Shown: in pieces, positions 1-11,378 of the stretch | Position numbering within the stretch: the stretch's first letter is position 1 | Layout: the number at the start of each line of letters is the position of its first letter | NCBI GenBank assembly: GCA_963719975.1 | Contig: CAVRED010000005.1 | Location: 124,001 to 188,000 of the forward strand | Source of the DNA: Poindextera sp963719975 | GTDB lineage: Bacteria; Pseudomonadota; Alphaproteobacteria; Caulobacterales; Caulobacteraceae | DNA length: 64,000 nt | Reading direction: 5' to 3' | Notes under the pieces: model-generated | Seen by the model: only the letters and a program-made list of their open reading frames with translations | Databases searched by the model: none | Told to the model about the DNA's origin: nothing | Position numbers and translations under genes: made by a program

Positions 1-1
1 C

Positions 2-943
2 GTGGTGCTGATGATCGGCTACGCCGGCCTGACCGAAGAGGGGCTCGCGCTCGCCGACCGCATCCGCCAGGCCACCGGCTGCCGGCTGATCGCCGACACC
101 TCCGGCCGCATCCCGCGCGGCCAGGGCCGGCCGCTGATGGAGCGGGTGCCCTACGTGGTCGACGTCGCGGTGGCCGCGATGAAGGAGACGCGGCACCTCA
201 TCCTCTGCTCGGCGAAGAAGCCGGTGACCTTCTTCGCCTATCCGGGCAAGCCGCAGACCTCGATCCCGGAAGCGACCGAGGTGCACCTGCTGGCGCGCAA
301 GGAGCAGGATCCGATCGACGCGCTGGCCCGGCTGGCCGAGGCGCTCGGAGCGCCGAAGGTCGCAGCGCCGAACAACGGCGAGCGCGCCGTGATCGGGACG
401 GGGCGCGCTGACGCCGGAGTCGTTCGCGACCACCGTCGGCGCGCTGATCCCGGAAGGGGCGGTGATCGTGCGACGAGTCGATCACCTACGGGCGCGGGCT
501 GGGCGGCTTCACCAAGGCCTCCGCCCCGCACGACTGGATGAACCCGAGCGGCGGGGCGATCGGCGGCGGCATGCCGATGTCGACCGGCGCGGCGGTCGGC
601 CGCGCCGGATCGGCGGGTGATCAACCTGCAGGCCGACGGCTCGGCCATGTACACCGTGCAGTCGCTGTGGACCCAGGCGCGCGAGCGGCTGGACGTGACC
701 ACCGTCATCCTCTCCAACCGCAAGTACCAGATTCTGCTCGGCGAGCTCGCCAACGTCGGCGCCAACCCCGGCCGCACGGCGCTGGAGATGATGGACTTCG
801 GCAATCCCGACCTGAACTGGCCGAAGATCGCCGAGGGGATGGGCGTCGAGGGCGCCAGCGCCGACACCGCCGACCGCTTCGCCGACCTCTTGGCCGGCGC
901 CCTGAAGCGCAAGGGCCCGTTCCTGATCGAGCTGTTGATTTAG
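2..943 (+). CDS. TPP-dependent enzyme, acetolactate-synthase-like large subunit (5'-partial, frameshifted)
   Basis: C-terminal two thirds of a thiamine-pyrophosphate enzyme of the IlvB/benzoylformate decarboxylase superfamily; the N-terminal half with the catalytic Glu lies left of the window. The first ~130 residues are the central domain. The TPP/Mg2+ motif appears as ADGSAMYTVQSLWTQ near 628-675, followed by the usual ILSNRKYQIL stretch, and the protein ends ...FLIELLI. The reading frame changes near 397, 470 (an extra G in GTGCGACGAG) and 605. Restoring it yields continuous family-like sequence (ALTPESFATTVGALIPEGAV), so sequence error is likely. It converges on a second TPP enzyme across a palindromic repeat. 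The substrate is unknown; a catabolic 2-oxoacid role is inferred from neighbours and not from motifs. Confidence 0.75.
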
Positions 944-945
944 AC

Positions 946-1090
946 GTCTCCCTCGCCCCGCGCGCAGCGTGGGGAGAGGGCGGGTGAGAGGCCCGCGGCG
1001 GTTCCGCGACCGCTTCGGCGCCGGCTTGCGCGCCGAGAGGCCGTCCCCTCACCCTGCCCTCTCCCCGTCGTTCGACGGGGCGAGGGTCCG
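946..1090. repeat. Dispersed GC-rich palindromic element, copy A
   Basis: About 145 bp between two convergent gene ends. It carries outer hairpin arms of the CCCTCGCCCC / GGGGAGAGGG type (about 950-980 and 1046-1086) around a core GGCGCCGGCTTGCGCG that recurs in copy B at 9955-10102 with one change over that stretch. Same orientation and same kind of position as copy B. It could act as a bidirectional terminator or a REP-like mobile repeat. Confidence 0.7.
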
Positions 1091-1092
1091 CG

Positions 1093-2740
<1,648 letters not shown>

Positions 2741-2744
<4 letters not shown>

Positions 2745-3794
2745 CGATTGGGCCCCGGTTCATCGGATAGGGCTGCCAGCGCTCCAGCGCGACGCGCGGC
2801 AGCACGGTCGGATTGACGCAGCTCATCGGCCACTTGCCGCGCAGCACCAGCGCCACCTCGCGGCCGACCCGGCGGCGCGTCTCCGGGCGCATGCGGGTGG
2901 TGGCCGAGGCCACGTGCGGGGTGACGACGACGTTCTCCATCGTGAGCAGCGGGTTGTTGTTCGACGGCGGCTCCTGCTCGAGCACGTCGAGGCCGGCTCC
3001 GGCGATGACGCCGTTCTGCAGCGCCTCGATCAGCGCCGACCTCGTCGATGATCGGACCGCGCGCCGTGTTGATGACCACCGCCGTGGGCTTCATCCGGGC
3101 GAAGGCCGCGGCGTTGATGGCGTGCTCGGTCTCTTCGTTGTGCGGGGCGTGGACGGAGAGGTAGTCGCTGCGCTCGAGCAGCTCGCCGAACCCGACCGGC
3201 TCGACGCCGAGGCCGGTGATCTCGAGCTCGCTCACATAGGGGTCGTAGGCGATGACGCGCAGCCCGAACGCCTGAGCCCGCCTTGCCGTGCAGCGCGCGA
3301 CGTTGCCGAACGAGAAGAGGCCGAGCGTCTGGCCGAAGAGGCGCGGGATGCGGCTGAGGATCGGGCGGGCCTGGTACCATTCGCCGTCGCGCGCCATGCG
3401 GGTCATCGTCGGCGTGAGCTTGGCCACGTTGAGCAGCAGCATCATCGCGTAGTCGGCGACTTCCTCGATGAAGACGTCGGGCACGTTGGTGACCACGATG
3501 CCGGCCGCGGTCGCGGCGTCCACGTCCACCATGTCGACGCCGACGCTGCCGACGCCGATCACGACGCACTTCTTGAGCGCCCCGATCACCTGCCGGTCGA
3601 TCCGAAGGCCCCAGGAGGTGATGATCGCGTCGACGTCCGCGACGCCGGCGGCGAACTCGGCTGGCGTGTCGGCGCGGATCTCGACGATGTCGGCGACGGG
3701 CTCGAGGCCCTCGAGCTCGAGCGCCGAAGCGCTGCTCGACCGTCTGGTTCTGCGCCTGCCGCGGCAGCTGGATGCCGACCGTCTTCTTTGCCAT
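2741..3794 (-). CDS. NAD-dependent D-2-hydroxyacid dehydrogenase, SerA-like (frameshifted)
   Basis: About 340 residues of the D-isomer-specific 2-hydroxyacid dehydrogenase family. The start MAKKTVGIQLPRQ is at 3794. The substrate domain contains IGVGSVGVDMVDV; the Rossmann region reads LGLFSFGNVAR, a variant of the usual GxGxxG loop. Later motifs are NTARGPIID (catalytic Arg region) and VVTPHVASAT (catalytic His). The frame breaks near 3730 and 3042. The C-terminal end is ambiguous because the corrected frame runs on towards the next gene without its own stop; the likely end overlaps the start of the TPP enzyme downstream. Family members reduce 2-oxoacids or oxidise D-hydroxyacids. The atypical nucleotide loop may be genuine or a sequencing artefact. 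Confidence 0.78.
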
Positions 3795-3941
3795 GCCCGG
3801 CCCTCCCGCTGGCGCCCGCAAACCCGATACTCGCCGCTGGCGCTCTTGCACAGCGCTGGTGACGAACAGGGGAAGCGTTGACGTGGCTCGAAACGGAGCG
3901 TTGATCGCACGATCCGAAGCAGCAGGGGGCGGAGCCGCCAA

Positions 3942-5051
3942 ATGCCCATGGTGATCGATTGCGACTCCCACGTGATGGAGCCGGCCGACCTCTGGAAGCG
4001 CTACCTGGAACCGAAGTTCCGCGACCGCGCCATCCGTATCGAGCGACGGGACGGGGTCGAGCACCTGATCATCGGCGAGGTCTCGGTGCTGTCGAACGTG
4101 CTGGCGGGGCTGGGCGGCGCGCACCTGCCGCGCGAGAGCGTCTTCTCCGGCGGCTACAGCTACGAAGACGGCTGCGAGCCGGCGAGCTACGATCCCAAGG
4201 CCCGCGCCGACCTGCTCGACGCCTGGCGCGTCGATCGCGGCGTGCTCTTTCCCACCATCGGCATCCTGCCCTTCCCGACCGACGACCTGGAGCTCTCGTC
4301 GGCCTACTGCCGCGCCTACAACCGCTGGCAGCGCGAGTTCTTCGAGACCGTGCCAGGCCGCGTCGTGCCGGTCGCGCTGGTCAACTGGCGCGATGTCGAC
4401 AGCGCGGTGGAGGAGCTGGAGACCTGCCTGAAGGCCGGGTTCCGCGGCCTTTTCGTCCCGCCCGAGACCGTACACGGTCGCCGGCCCAGCGACCCGCACT
4501 TCGACCGCCTGTGGCGCCTCTGCGAGGACGCGGGCGCGCCCGGCTGCTTCCACGTCATCGTGCGCTTTGGCGGCCAGTTCTCGCCGTTCCTGCACTGGCA
4601 GGAGACGCGGCCGGGCCCGGTGTTCACCTTCGCCCTCGGCGCCACGGGCCAACTGATCCCGGCCATCGCCGCCGTGGTCACCGACGGCCTGTTCGAGCGC
4701 TTCCCCAAGCTGAAGATGGTCTCGGTCGAGGCCGGCTGCGGGCATGCCGCCTATCTGATGGACCGGCTGGACGAAAAGTATTCGGTGTTCCGCGCCATCT
4801 CGCCGCTCAAGGAAAAGCCGAGCGAGTACATCAAGCGCAACTGCTACTTCGTGGCCGAGCCCGAGGAGCGCACCATCGGCGCCATGCTCGACATCGTGGG
4901 CGAGGACCGCATCCTCTGGGGCAGCGACTATCCGCACGTGGACTCGACGCTGGCCGCCCCCGAGTTGATCCGCCACTCGATCGCGGGCTTGAGCGCCGAG
5001 CGCCAGGCCGCCGTGCTCGGCGAAAACGCGCGGCGGGTGTTCGGGCTCTAG
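3942..5051 (+). CDS. Amidohydrolase-2 family metal-dependent hydrolase/decarboxylase
   Basis: An intact 369-residue TIM-barrel protein of the amidohydrolase-2 family (relatives: ACMSD, gamma-resorcylate decarboxylase, LigW). The start has the metal motif region DCDSHVMEP at residues 6-14. A conserved His lies in CFHVIVRFGG near residue 205, and the C-terminal metal Asp is in WGSDYPHVDST near residue 326. A GGAG about 8 bases before ATG supports this start. It is one of three such proteins within 6 kb. The end shares a CTAG tetranucleotide with the convergent TauD-like gene. The reaction is probably C-C hydrolysis or decarboxylation of a ring-derived acid; the substrate cannot be read from sequence. 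Confidence 0.85.
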   Translation: MPMVIDCDSHVMEPADLWKRYLEPKFRDRAIRIERRDGVEHLIIGEVSVLSNVLAGLGGAHLPRESVFSGGYSYEDGCEPASYDPKARADLLDAWRVDRGVLFPTIGILPFPTDDLELSSAYCRAYNRWQREFFETVPGRVVPVALVNWRDVDSAVEELETCLKAGFRGLFVPPETVHGRRPSDPHFDRLWRLCEDAGAPGCFHVIVRFGGQFSPFLHWQETRPGPVFTFALGATGQLIPAIAAVVTDGLFERFPKLKMVSVEAGCGHAAYLMDRLDEKYSVFRAISPLKEKPSEYIKRNCYFVAEPEERTIGAMLDIVGEDRILWGSDYPHVDSTLAAPELIRHSIAGLSAERQAAVLGENARRVFGL

Positions 5052-5902
5052 ACCGGAACCTCTCCGGCGAGGGTGATCCGGTGCATGACGCGGCGCTGGC
5101 CGTCGTAGTCGTTGATCGGGAAGTGCAGCAGCGAACGGTTGTCCCAGATCGCCAGCGTTCCCGGCGACCAGTGAACGCGGCAGGTGAACTCGGGGCGCAC
5201 CTGATGGGCGAAGAGGTCGGCGAGCAAATCCGCGCTCTCGTCCTCGCCCATGCCCTCGAAGCGGACGGTGTGGGCCGGATTGACGAACAGGCTGAGCAGG
5301 CCGGTCTCGGGATGCTCGCGAACGACGGGGTGGACGGCCTCGTAGGTTTCCGCCACGCCGCTGCGCGCATGGTCGCGCAGGCGGTCTTCGCGGGTGCGCG
5401 AAACCTCCGCCTTGGCCGAGCTGTTGACCGCCCTCAAGCCCGAAAGCCTGGCCTTCATCGACGTCGGCAAGGCGTCGTAGGCGGCGACCTGGCTGGCAAA
5501 CAGCGTGTCGCCGCCGACGTCCGGGGTTTCGCGCGCCAGCAACAGCGTCGCCATCGGCGGGGCCGGCAAATAGGTCGTGTCGGCGTGCCAGACCCCGCCG
5601 AAATTCACCGTCTCGTGCTCCAGCTTGACCACCTCGGTGATCATCGGATGCCCTTCGAGGCCGGTGAGGAACGGGTACTCCATGGGCTCGCCGAACGCGC
5701 GGGCGACTTCGAGGAACTGGTCGGCGTCGAGGTGCTGGTCGCGGAACACGAGCACGCCCGCGTCCAGCCACGCCAGGCGGAGCGCCTGGACGGTCGGTTC
5801 CTCCAGCGCGGCGGCAAGGTCGACGCCCAGGGCCTCGGCGCCAACGACATTGGTCAGCGGACGTATCTCGAACGCGGCGAGGCGCGGCTCCATCCCCGTC
5901 AT
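5048..5902 (-). CDS. TauD/TfdA-family Fe(II)/2-oxoglutarate dioxygenase
   Basis: 284 residues. The Fe(II) facial triad is visible: HxD in GGVWHADTTYLP about residue 105-116 and the distal His in RRVMHRITLAG close to the C-terminus, where an Arg for 2-oxoglutarate is also expected. Family members hydroxylate taurine, alkyl sulfates, phenoxyacetates and related acids. The start MTGMEPRLAAFEIRPL is chosen because ATG at 5902 overlaps the stop of the upstream small gene as ATGA, implying translational coupling. It lies among amidohydrolases and a PhyH dioxygenase, consistent with an oxidative catabolic cluster. The exact substrate is unknown. Confidence 0.88.
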   Translation of the reverse strand: MTGMEPRLAAFEIRPLTNVVGAEALGVDLAAALEEPTVQALRLAWLDAGVLVFRDQHLDADQFLEVARAFGEPMEYPFLTGLEGHPMITEVVKLEHETVNFGGVWHADTTYLPAPPMATLLLARETPDVGGDTLFASQVAAYDALPTSMKARLSGLRAVNSSAKAEVSRTREDRLRDHARSGVAETYEAVHPVVREHPETGLLSLFVNPAHTVRFEGMGEDESADLLADLFAHQVRPEFTCRVHWSPGTLAIWDNRSLLHFPINDYDGQRRVMHRITLAGEVPV

Positions 5903-6126
5903 CCCGGCCAATCGGCGGCGATGACCGCGGGCCCGAGCGTGATCCAGAGCCCCGCCGTGCAAACGGCAAGGAAGCCGGCCGCGCTCCAATACAAGACCGG
6001 CGCGTCGTCTCGCGAGATCCACCGGTTCCGGCCCGGCGCCCTGCCTGAGACGAGCACCAGCGCGAGCATCAGCGTCGGCGCCGCCACCATGACGTTGAGC
6101 AGGATGGGATTGTGCGTATCGAGCAA
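5899..6126 (-). CDS. Small two-helix membrane protein
   Basis: A 75-residue hypothetical protein with two hydrophobic spans (about residues 8-27 and 45-70) separated by a short basic loop with GRAPGRNRW. It starts with TTG, backed by GGAG four to five bases upstream, and its TGA overlaps the ATG of the dioxygenase gene as ATGA. The coupling is the best evidence that it is real. I recognise no family; a membrane accessory to the dioxygenase or simply a co-transcribed small protein are both possible. Confidence 0.5.
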   Translation of the reverse strand: MLDTHNPILLNVMVAAPTLMLALVLVSGRAPGRNRWISRDDAPVLYWSAAGFLAVCTAGLWITLGPAVIAADWPG

Positions 6127-6235
6127 GGCGCTCCGCTCTCCCGGTCGTCCGACGCGAGAGTGAGCGCGATGGGTCCGGCGCGCAACGGCCGAGGCCCCTG
6201 GCGCGATCGGCGGGCGGGCGTGCTAAAGCGCCGCC

Positions 6236-6508
6236 ATGTTCCACCTCGCGAGCCTGCGCTGGCCGGACGTCGCCGGGCTGGTCGGCGTCATCCTGATTCT
6301 GGCGGCCTACGCGGCCGCGACCACCGGGCGCTTGCATCCCAAGGGCGCCCTCTCGCTGGCCGCCAACCTCGGCGGCGCCAGCCTGATCCTGCTCTCGCTG
6401 CTGGCGGGCCGCTTCAACCTGTCGGCGGCGATCGTCGAGGGCGCATGGGCGCTGATCGCGCTGGCAGGCCTGCTGCGTCTGGCGTTCCGCCGCGCCGGGC
6501 CGCAATGA
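6236..6508 (+). CDS. Small integral membrane protein, CBU_0592-like
   Basis: 90 residues with three hydrophobic stretches (about 12-28, 38-57, 66-83) and the pattern GVILILAAYAAATTGRL followed by NLGGASLILLSLL. This resembles the short CBU_0592-type membrane domain in proteobacterial genomes (family assignment by recall, not tested). It is monocistronic and convergent with the next gene: its TGA is immediately followed by that gene's stop. Upstream is a weak ribosome site. Function unknown. Confidence 0.6.
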   Translation: MFHLASLRWPDVAGLVGVILILAAYAAATTGRLHPKGALSLAANLGGASLILLSLLAGRFNLSAAIVEGAWALIALAGLLRLAFRRAGPQ

Positions 6509-7711
6509 TCAGGGTGTGATGCGCACCGTCTGGGCCGCTGGCAGGTCGCCGGGCGCGGTCTTGAGCGCCAAGAGCGCGTTCAGGATGCTGAAGATCTGCT
6601 TGGTGTTCTCGGCGCCCTGCGTCGGCACGCAATATTTCGCGCCATGGTCCTCGACCCGCGTGAAGCAGTCGTCGCCGCCGCGTCGGACGTCCAACAGCTG
6701 GCCATCGGTCGTCACTTCGGCGGTCAGCTCGGGATAGTGGTGCAGCCTGACCATGCCCGCGTCGTTGTCGGCGATCTGGGCGCCGAGGTATTTGAAGATC
6801 CCGAAGATCGAGCGGGTGTGGACGACGATCTCGTAGCGCTTGTCGCCGATCTTGACCGCCAGAACCGAGGAGGACCCGCTGGGCGCGGCCTTGGCCTGGG
6901 CCGGCGGCGGCGCGCCACAGCGCGGGCTCTCCGGGGTGAAATCGCGCTTGGCCGTCTCGGTCGCCAGCGCCCAGTCGTAGCAGAGGCGCGCCTTCGGCGT
7001 GTCGTCCTTCTTCTCGGCCTGCGACACCACGACGCTCAGCGTGCCGCCGGTGAACGGCGCCGCCGCGCCGCCGCCCGCCGCCGCCGGCGCCTCCGGCGGC
7101 GGCACCTCGTCGGTCGTCAGGCCATGCATCATCGCCTGATCGACGAAGGTCTTGAAGATCGGAAAGGTCGGGTTGGCCGGATCGTTGACATAGACGGCGG
7201 TCGGCGCGTGCGAGTTGTCCTGGCCGGGCTGCAGGCCGGTCAGGTCGGTCACGTCCAGCCGGTCGACCACGAGATAGAGCACCATCTCGCGCGGGTAGCC
7301 CTGGCTGAACAGCAGGTTGACGTCGTCCGGCCCGAGCGGGGTCAGCATGCCGGCGTAGAAGTCCTTCGAGTTCAGGACGTCGACGTCGAAGCTGGTCGAG
7401 GTGTTGGAGTTGAGGGTGCTGTTGCCGAAGCTGGCGAGCCGCGGCGCATCGGGGCCGAGCCCGAACGCCGGCAGGCTGAGGTTGAAGTCCTCGGCGCCTG
7501 AGCCGTGGATCGCCGATGTCGCGGTGAAGTAGAGCGGCTCGGCGCGGCTGGCGCGGACCAGATTGAGCAAGAGCGCGGCGTTCTGCGTGTTGGCGACGCC
7601 GCGGTTCACCGCTTGCGCGCGCTTTTCGATCGACCCGAACGCGATGCAGCCGGACAAGAGCACCGGCAACGCGGCGGCGAGCAGAATGCGGATGTGCATG
7701 GGCCAGCGCAT
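6509..7711 (-). CDS. Predicted outer-envelope lipoprotein, hypothetical
   Basis: 400 residues. The N-terminus has a basic start, the hydrophobic stretch ILLAAALPVLLSGC and a lipobox (LSGC), so the mature protein should be a lipoprotein with N-terminal Cys. ATG at 7711 is chosen because GGGGGAG lies just upstream; a longer start at 7768 would bury the signal peptide. The body has no motif I know. It contains an Ala/Pro/Gly-rich linker (around residues 205-230) and an FGIFKYLGAQIADND segment. Only a few Cys residues occur. Localisation is inferred; function is not. Confidence 0.75.
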   Translation of the reverse strand: MRWPMHIRILLAAALPVLLSGCIAFGSIEKRAQAVNRGVANTQNAALLLNLVRASRAEPLYFTATSAIHGSGAEDFNLSLPAFGLGPDAPRLASFGNSTLNSNTSTSFDVDVLNSKDFYAGMLTPLGPDDVNLLFSQGYPREMVLYLVVDRLDVTDLTGLQPGQDNSHAPTAVYVNDPANPTFPIFKTFVDQAMMHGLTTDEVPPPEAPAAAGGGAAAPFTGGTLSVVVSQAEKKDDTPKARLCYDWALATETAKRDFTPESPRCGAPPPAQAKAAPSGSSSVLAVKIGDKRYEIVVHTRSIFGIFKYLGAQIADNDAGMVRLHHYPELTAEVTTDGQLLDVRRGGDDCFTRVEDHGAKYCVPTQGAENTKQIFSILNALLALKTAPGDLPAAQTVRITP

Positions 7712-7856
7712 GTGCTCCCCCCGAGCATGGTCGGATCGACCCTGAGCCGCCTGGACGATGGCGGTCAACCGACCGAGGGTAGAACTTTGCTTTGACAGCC
7801 CCGCGGTTCTCCCAATTCATGGCGAGATCGCCGCTCCAGGTCCCAGGTCCTTACCG

Positions 7857-9086
7857 ATGTCGCAAGAGCCCTATCTGCTGATCACCGCCGACACCCATGC
7901 GGGCGGCAGCCACGCGCAGTATCGCGAGTGCCTGGACCCTGAGTGGCGCGAGCCGTTCGACGCGTGGCGCGGCGGCTACAAGAACCCGTCGCAGGAGCAC
8001 TATGGCTCCAAGAAGATGCGCAACTGGGACCTCGGCATCCGCACGGCGGACCAGAACAGCCAGGGCGTCGTCGGCGAGGTGGTGTTCCCCAACACCGTGC
8101 CGCCGTTCTACTCGAAGAGCATCGTCACCGCCCATCCGCCGCAGCCCGAGGAGTACGAGCGGTGCCTGGCCGGCATCCGGGCGCACAATCGCTGGCTGAA
8201 GGACTTCTGCGCCGAGGATCCGGCGCGGCGGGCCGGCATCGGCGTCATCCTGCCCAACGACCTCGACGAAGCGGTCAAGGACATCGAATTCATCGCCAAG
8301 GCCGGCCTGCGCGGCGGGGTGCTGCTGCCGCTGATCCCGCCTGACGCGACGTGGCTGAAGCCCCTCTACGACCCGGCCTGGGACCGGGTGTACGCCGCCA
8401 TCCAGGACCATGGCCTGGTGATGAACCAGCACACCGGCCAGGGCCTGCCGGAGTACGGCCAGGGCGCTGTCGCCGAGTCGATCTGGATCCAGGACGTGAC
8501 CTTCTACGGCCAGTCGGGCTGGCGGCACCTCTTGATGGCCGGGGTGTTCGAGAAGTTCCCCAGGCTCAAGCACATCCTGACCGAGTCCGGCTGCTCCTGG
8601 GTGCCGGCGGCGCTGAAGAGCGTCGACCGCGCCTATTACGCGATCAAGGCGGGCGCGACCGGCGAGATGAACTACGCCGGCATGGAGTCGCCGCTGAAGG
8701 AGCCGCCCAGCGAGTACGCCAAGCGGCACTGCTACTACGGCGCCAGCTTCCCCTCGATGGCCGACCTCGCCGGCATCGAGCAGATCGGCGAGGACCATGT
8801 GCTGTGGGGCAACGACTACCCCCACTACGAGGGCACCTTCCCCTACAATCTGGAATCCCTGCGACTCACGTTCGGCGGCATGCCCGATGCGCGCCGGCGC
8901 AAGGTGCTGGGGCTGAACGCGGCCGCCCTCTACGACTTCGACCTCGAGAAGCTGATGCCGCTCGCCGCCAAGTACGGGCCGACGCCGGCCGAGGTCGAGA
9001 CGCCGCTGCCCCTCTCCGACATCCCGCGCGATGCGACCTGCTACCTGTTCCGCGAAGCGCTGATGGCTTCGGCGGCGGCCGCCTAG
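7857..9086 (+). CDS. Amidohydrolase-2 family protein
   Basis: 409 residues, start MSQEPYLLITADTHAGG. The DTH at residues 12-14 replaces the classical HxH of the family, as in many environmental paralogues. NQHTGQG (near residue 195) and WGNDYPHYEGTF (near residue 317) supply further metal-binding positions. The gene is intact and lies two bases upstream of another amidohydrolase with the same orientation, so they are surely co-transcribed. The substrate is unknown. Members with this layout usually sit in clusters with CoA-transferases and dioxygenases in degraders of cyclic compounds (general knowledge); that matches this locus. Confidence 0.85.
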   Translation: MSQEPYLLITADTHAGGSHAQYRECLDPEWREPFDAWRGGYKNPSQEHYGSKKMRNWDLGIRTADQNSQGVVGEVVFPNTVPPFYSKSIVTAHPPQPEEYERCLAGIRAHNRWLKDFCAEDPARRAGIGVILPNDLDEAVKDIEFIAKAGLRGGVLLPLIPPDATWLKPLYDPAWDRVYAAIQDHGLVMNQHTGQGLPEYGQGAVAESIWIQDVTFYGQSGWRHLLMAGVFEKFPRLKHILTESGCSWVPAALKSVDRAYYAIKAGATGEMNYAGMESPLKEPPSEYAKRHCYYGASFPSMADLAGIEQIGEDHVLWGNDYPHYEGTFPYNLESLRLTFGGMPDARRRKVLGLNAAALYDFDLEKLMPLAAKYGPTPAEVETPLPLSDIPRDATCYLFREALMASAAAA

Positions 9087-9088
9087 CC

Positions 9089-9953
9089 ATGGGCATGCCC
9101 GCCGGCATCGGGATCGTCGACACGATGATCGGCTTCCCGGCCGATGACTTCAAAATGTACGACTTCATCCGGGCGCAACTGAAGGACCCGTCGGCCAAGT
9201 TCGACTTCCCGGTCGAGTACATGTTCAAGAACGTGCCGAAGGAGCTCTACGGCGCGAACGACCCGATCGCGGTCACGCTGCACGAGATGGACCGGTTCGG
9301 GATCGAGATCGGCCTGATCGGCGCCGGCGGCGAGGTGGGCGACGAAGGCGCTGAAGGACCACCCCGACCGCTTCGTCCCGATCGGCGGCGTCGACCCGAA
9401 CAAGGGCATGGACGGCATCCGCGACATGGTCCGCCAGTACGAGACCTTCGGCGTGCGCGCGTTCAGCGCCTTCAACTGCGGCTTCAATCCCCAGGTCGGG
9501 ATCTCGGATGCGCTGATGTACCCGATCTACGCCAAGTGCGTTGAGCTGGGCGTTCCGATCTTCTCCTGCGCCGGCGTGCCGGGACCGCGCTTTCCGATGT
9601 GGCCGCAGGAGGTCCGGCTCATCGACCAGGTGATGTACGACTTCCCCGAGCTCGTCTTCGTCACCCGCCACGGCTGCGAGCCGTGGGAGGACCTGGCCGT
9701 CAAGCTGATGCTGAAGTGGCCGAACCTCTACTATTCGACCAGCGCGTTCGCGCCGAAGCACTACCCCGAGGCCATCGTCCGCTACGCGAACACCCGCGGC
9801 GCCGACAAGATCATCTACGCCGGCTACTTCCCGATGGGCCTGTCGCTCGAGCGGATCATGACCGACATGGCCGATGTTCCGTTCAAGGACGAAGTCTGGC
9901 CCAAGTTCCTGCGCGACAACGCAAGGAAGGTGCTGAAGCTGGACGCCCACTGA
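9089..9953 (+). CDS. Amidohydrolase-2 family protein (one frameshift)
   Basis: About 287 residues. N-terminus MGMPAGIGIVDTMIGFPADD; C-terminal half FVTRHGCEPWEDLAVKLM and IIYAGYFPMGLSLERIM. Removing one G from the GTGGGCGAC run near 9345 restores the sequence EVATKALKDHPDRFVPIGG, so a single inserted base is the likely cause of the break. The first metal position reads DTM instead of DxH, and the final WGxDYP motif reads YAGYFP. If real, metal binding is altered and this member may be a non-catalytic partner of the upstream protein (inference). Its stop lies just before repeat copy B. Confidence 0.8.
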
Positions 9954-9954
9954 G

Positions 9955-10102
9955 AACCCTCTCCCCCGCTCTTCACGGGGGAGAGGGCAGGGTGAGGGGG
10001 CTGCTGAGGTACAGGAACGACAGCGGCGCCGGTTTGCGCGTCGAGAGGCCGCTGCCCCTCACCCTGCCCTCTCCCCACCCTGCGGGCGGGGCGAGGGTTC
10101 GC
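9955..10102. repeat. Dispersed GC-rich palindromic element, copy B
   Basis: Contains a perfect 22 bp inverted repeat: 9978-9999 pairs with 10055-10076, enclosing a ~55 bp loop. Extra hairpins lie at each side (CCCTCTCCCC / GGGGAGAGGG). The core GGCGCCGGTTTGCGCG matches copy A at 946-1090. It sits between convergent genes, as copy A does. Confidence 0.75.
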
Positions 10103-10105
10103 GTT

Positions 10106-11261
10106 TCAAATCCCCAGGTCGAGGAGGTTGTAGTCCTTGAGCGCGGCGCGGGCGGATTCGTCCCAGTGCAGGGTCTGGCCGGCGTGGGGCGCGTAGGCGA
10201 AGGGCGTCTCGTCCGGGAAGCGCTGGCGGCGGGCGTCGATGGCCCAGCCGATCACGCGGGCGCGCTCGGCGATGCGATCGGCGTCGTAGACGGCCGGGGC
10301 GTTGTGCACGCCGCCGCCCATCACCCCCAGCACCGAGCGGCGGCGGTGGAAGCCCATGTTCACCGTCACGCGCCAGTCGGGGCTGGTGTTGGCGAACGAG
10401 CCGTGCACCGCCTGGCGGTTGGTGATCGCGACGTCGCCGGGCGCGCAGACCAGCGGCACGGCCTCGGGCAGTCGCTCCGTCCCGGCGGCCGCGACCATGG
10501 CGGCGATGTCGGCCTTGCCCTTGCGATGCGAGCCTGGAACCACCCAGAGCCCGTTCGCCGGCGAGCAGCCGTAGAGCTGGCCCATGAAGTTGAACCCGTG
10601 CGAGCCCTCGTCGAGGTCGGGGCTGTCCCAGTGGGTCCAGCCGTCCTGGTGCCAGGCGACCGACGCGCCAAGCCCCGGCCCCTTCATCCACAGCGCCTCG
10701 TTGAACGGCACGAAGTCGGGGCCGTTGATCGCCGCGGCGACCGCCAGAAGGCCGGGGTGCCCATAGACGCGCAGGCAGGCGTCCGAGAACTGCGAGCGAG
10801 CCCAGGATCAGGTAGACCACCTCGTCCGGCGCGTCCTTCGCCGCCTTCGGCTCGAACATCTTCACCGGATAGCGGCCGTGCGCCGCCTTGGTGCCGCCGA
10901 CCGGGTCGCTGAGCGGCTTGGCCCAGACCAGGTTCAGCCCCTCATGGCCGAGCCCGATCGCCGGCCGCCCCTCCGCGTCGACCTCCGCGCCGCGATGCGC
11001 CGGCAGGCGGGTCTGGATGTCGAGGAAGTCCGCTTCGATGTCGGCGAGTTCGTCGGGCTTGAGCACGCCCTCGAACACATAGAAGCCGCAGCGGCTGTAG
11101 GCCTCGCGGATCTCCGGGTGAAGCTCGCCGTCGGCCGTGAGGCGGATCGGACCGCGGTTGCCGAGCGCCATGGCGCGGGCCTCGCCATCCGCGCAGTAGG
11201 CCTGCATGGCGGCTTCCTCGGTTCCATAGTCCGCGGCGAGGGTTCCGGTCGGCTTGTTCAT
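10106..11261 (-). CDS. Phytanoyl-CoA dioxygenase (PhyH) family protein (one frameshift)
   Basis: About 385 residues, Fe(II)/2-oxoglutarate oxygenase fold. The start MNKPTGTLAADYG is at 11261. RCGFYVFEGVLKPDEL is the typical PhyH N-terminal helix/strand. The iron ligands are visible as AWHQDGWTHWD (HxD) and NRQAVHGSFAN (distal His), with an Arg for 2-oxoglutarate in the following strand. A frame change near 10795 splits the gene between these parts. Family members hydroxylate CoA esters or free small molecules. It is transcribed divergently from a CoA-transferase gene, which fits action on a CoA-linked or acid intermediate (inference). Confidence 0.82.
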
Positions 11262-11378
11262 GGCGTCTGGCCCGTAGCGTTGTTCTCTTCGAATTCTGGG
11301 CCTCGTCGCGCACGCAGGCAACAGCGCGACAAACGCGGGCGGACTTGGTTATGACTGCACGCCAGGGAGTGAGCGCGC

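Noticed and set aside
3030..5969. 979-residue minus-strand open frame and a 734-residue plus-strand frame (3959-6163)
   Set aside because: Arg/Pro/Ala-rich shadow translations that run antisense or out of frame to clear genes; long open frames are expected at 70% GC.
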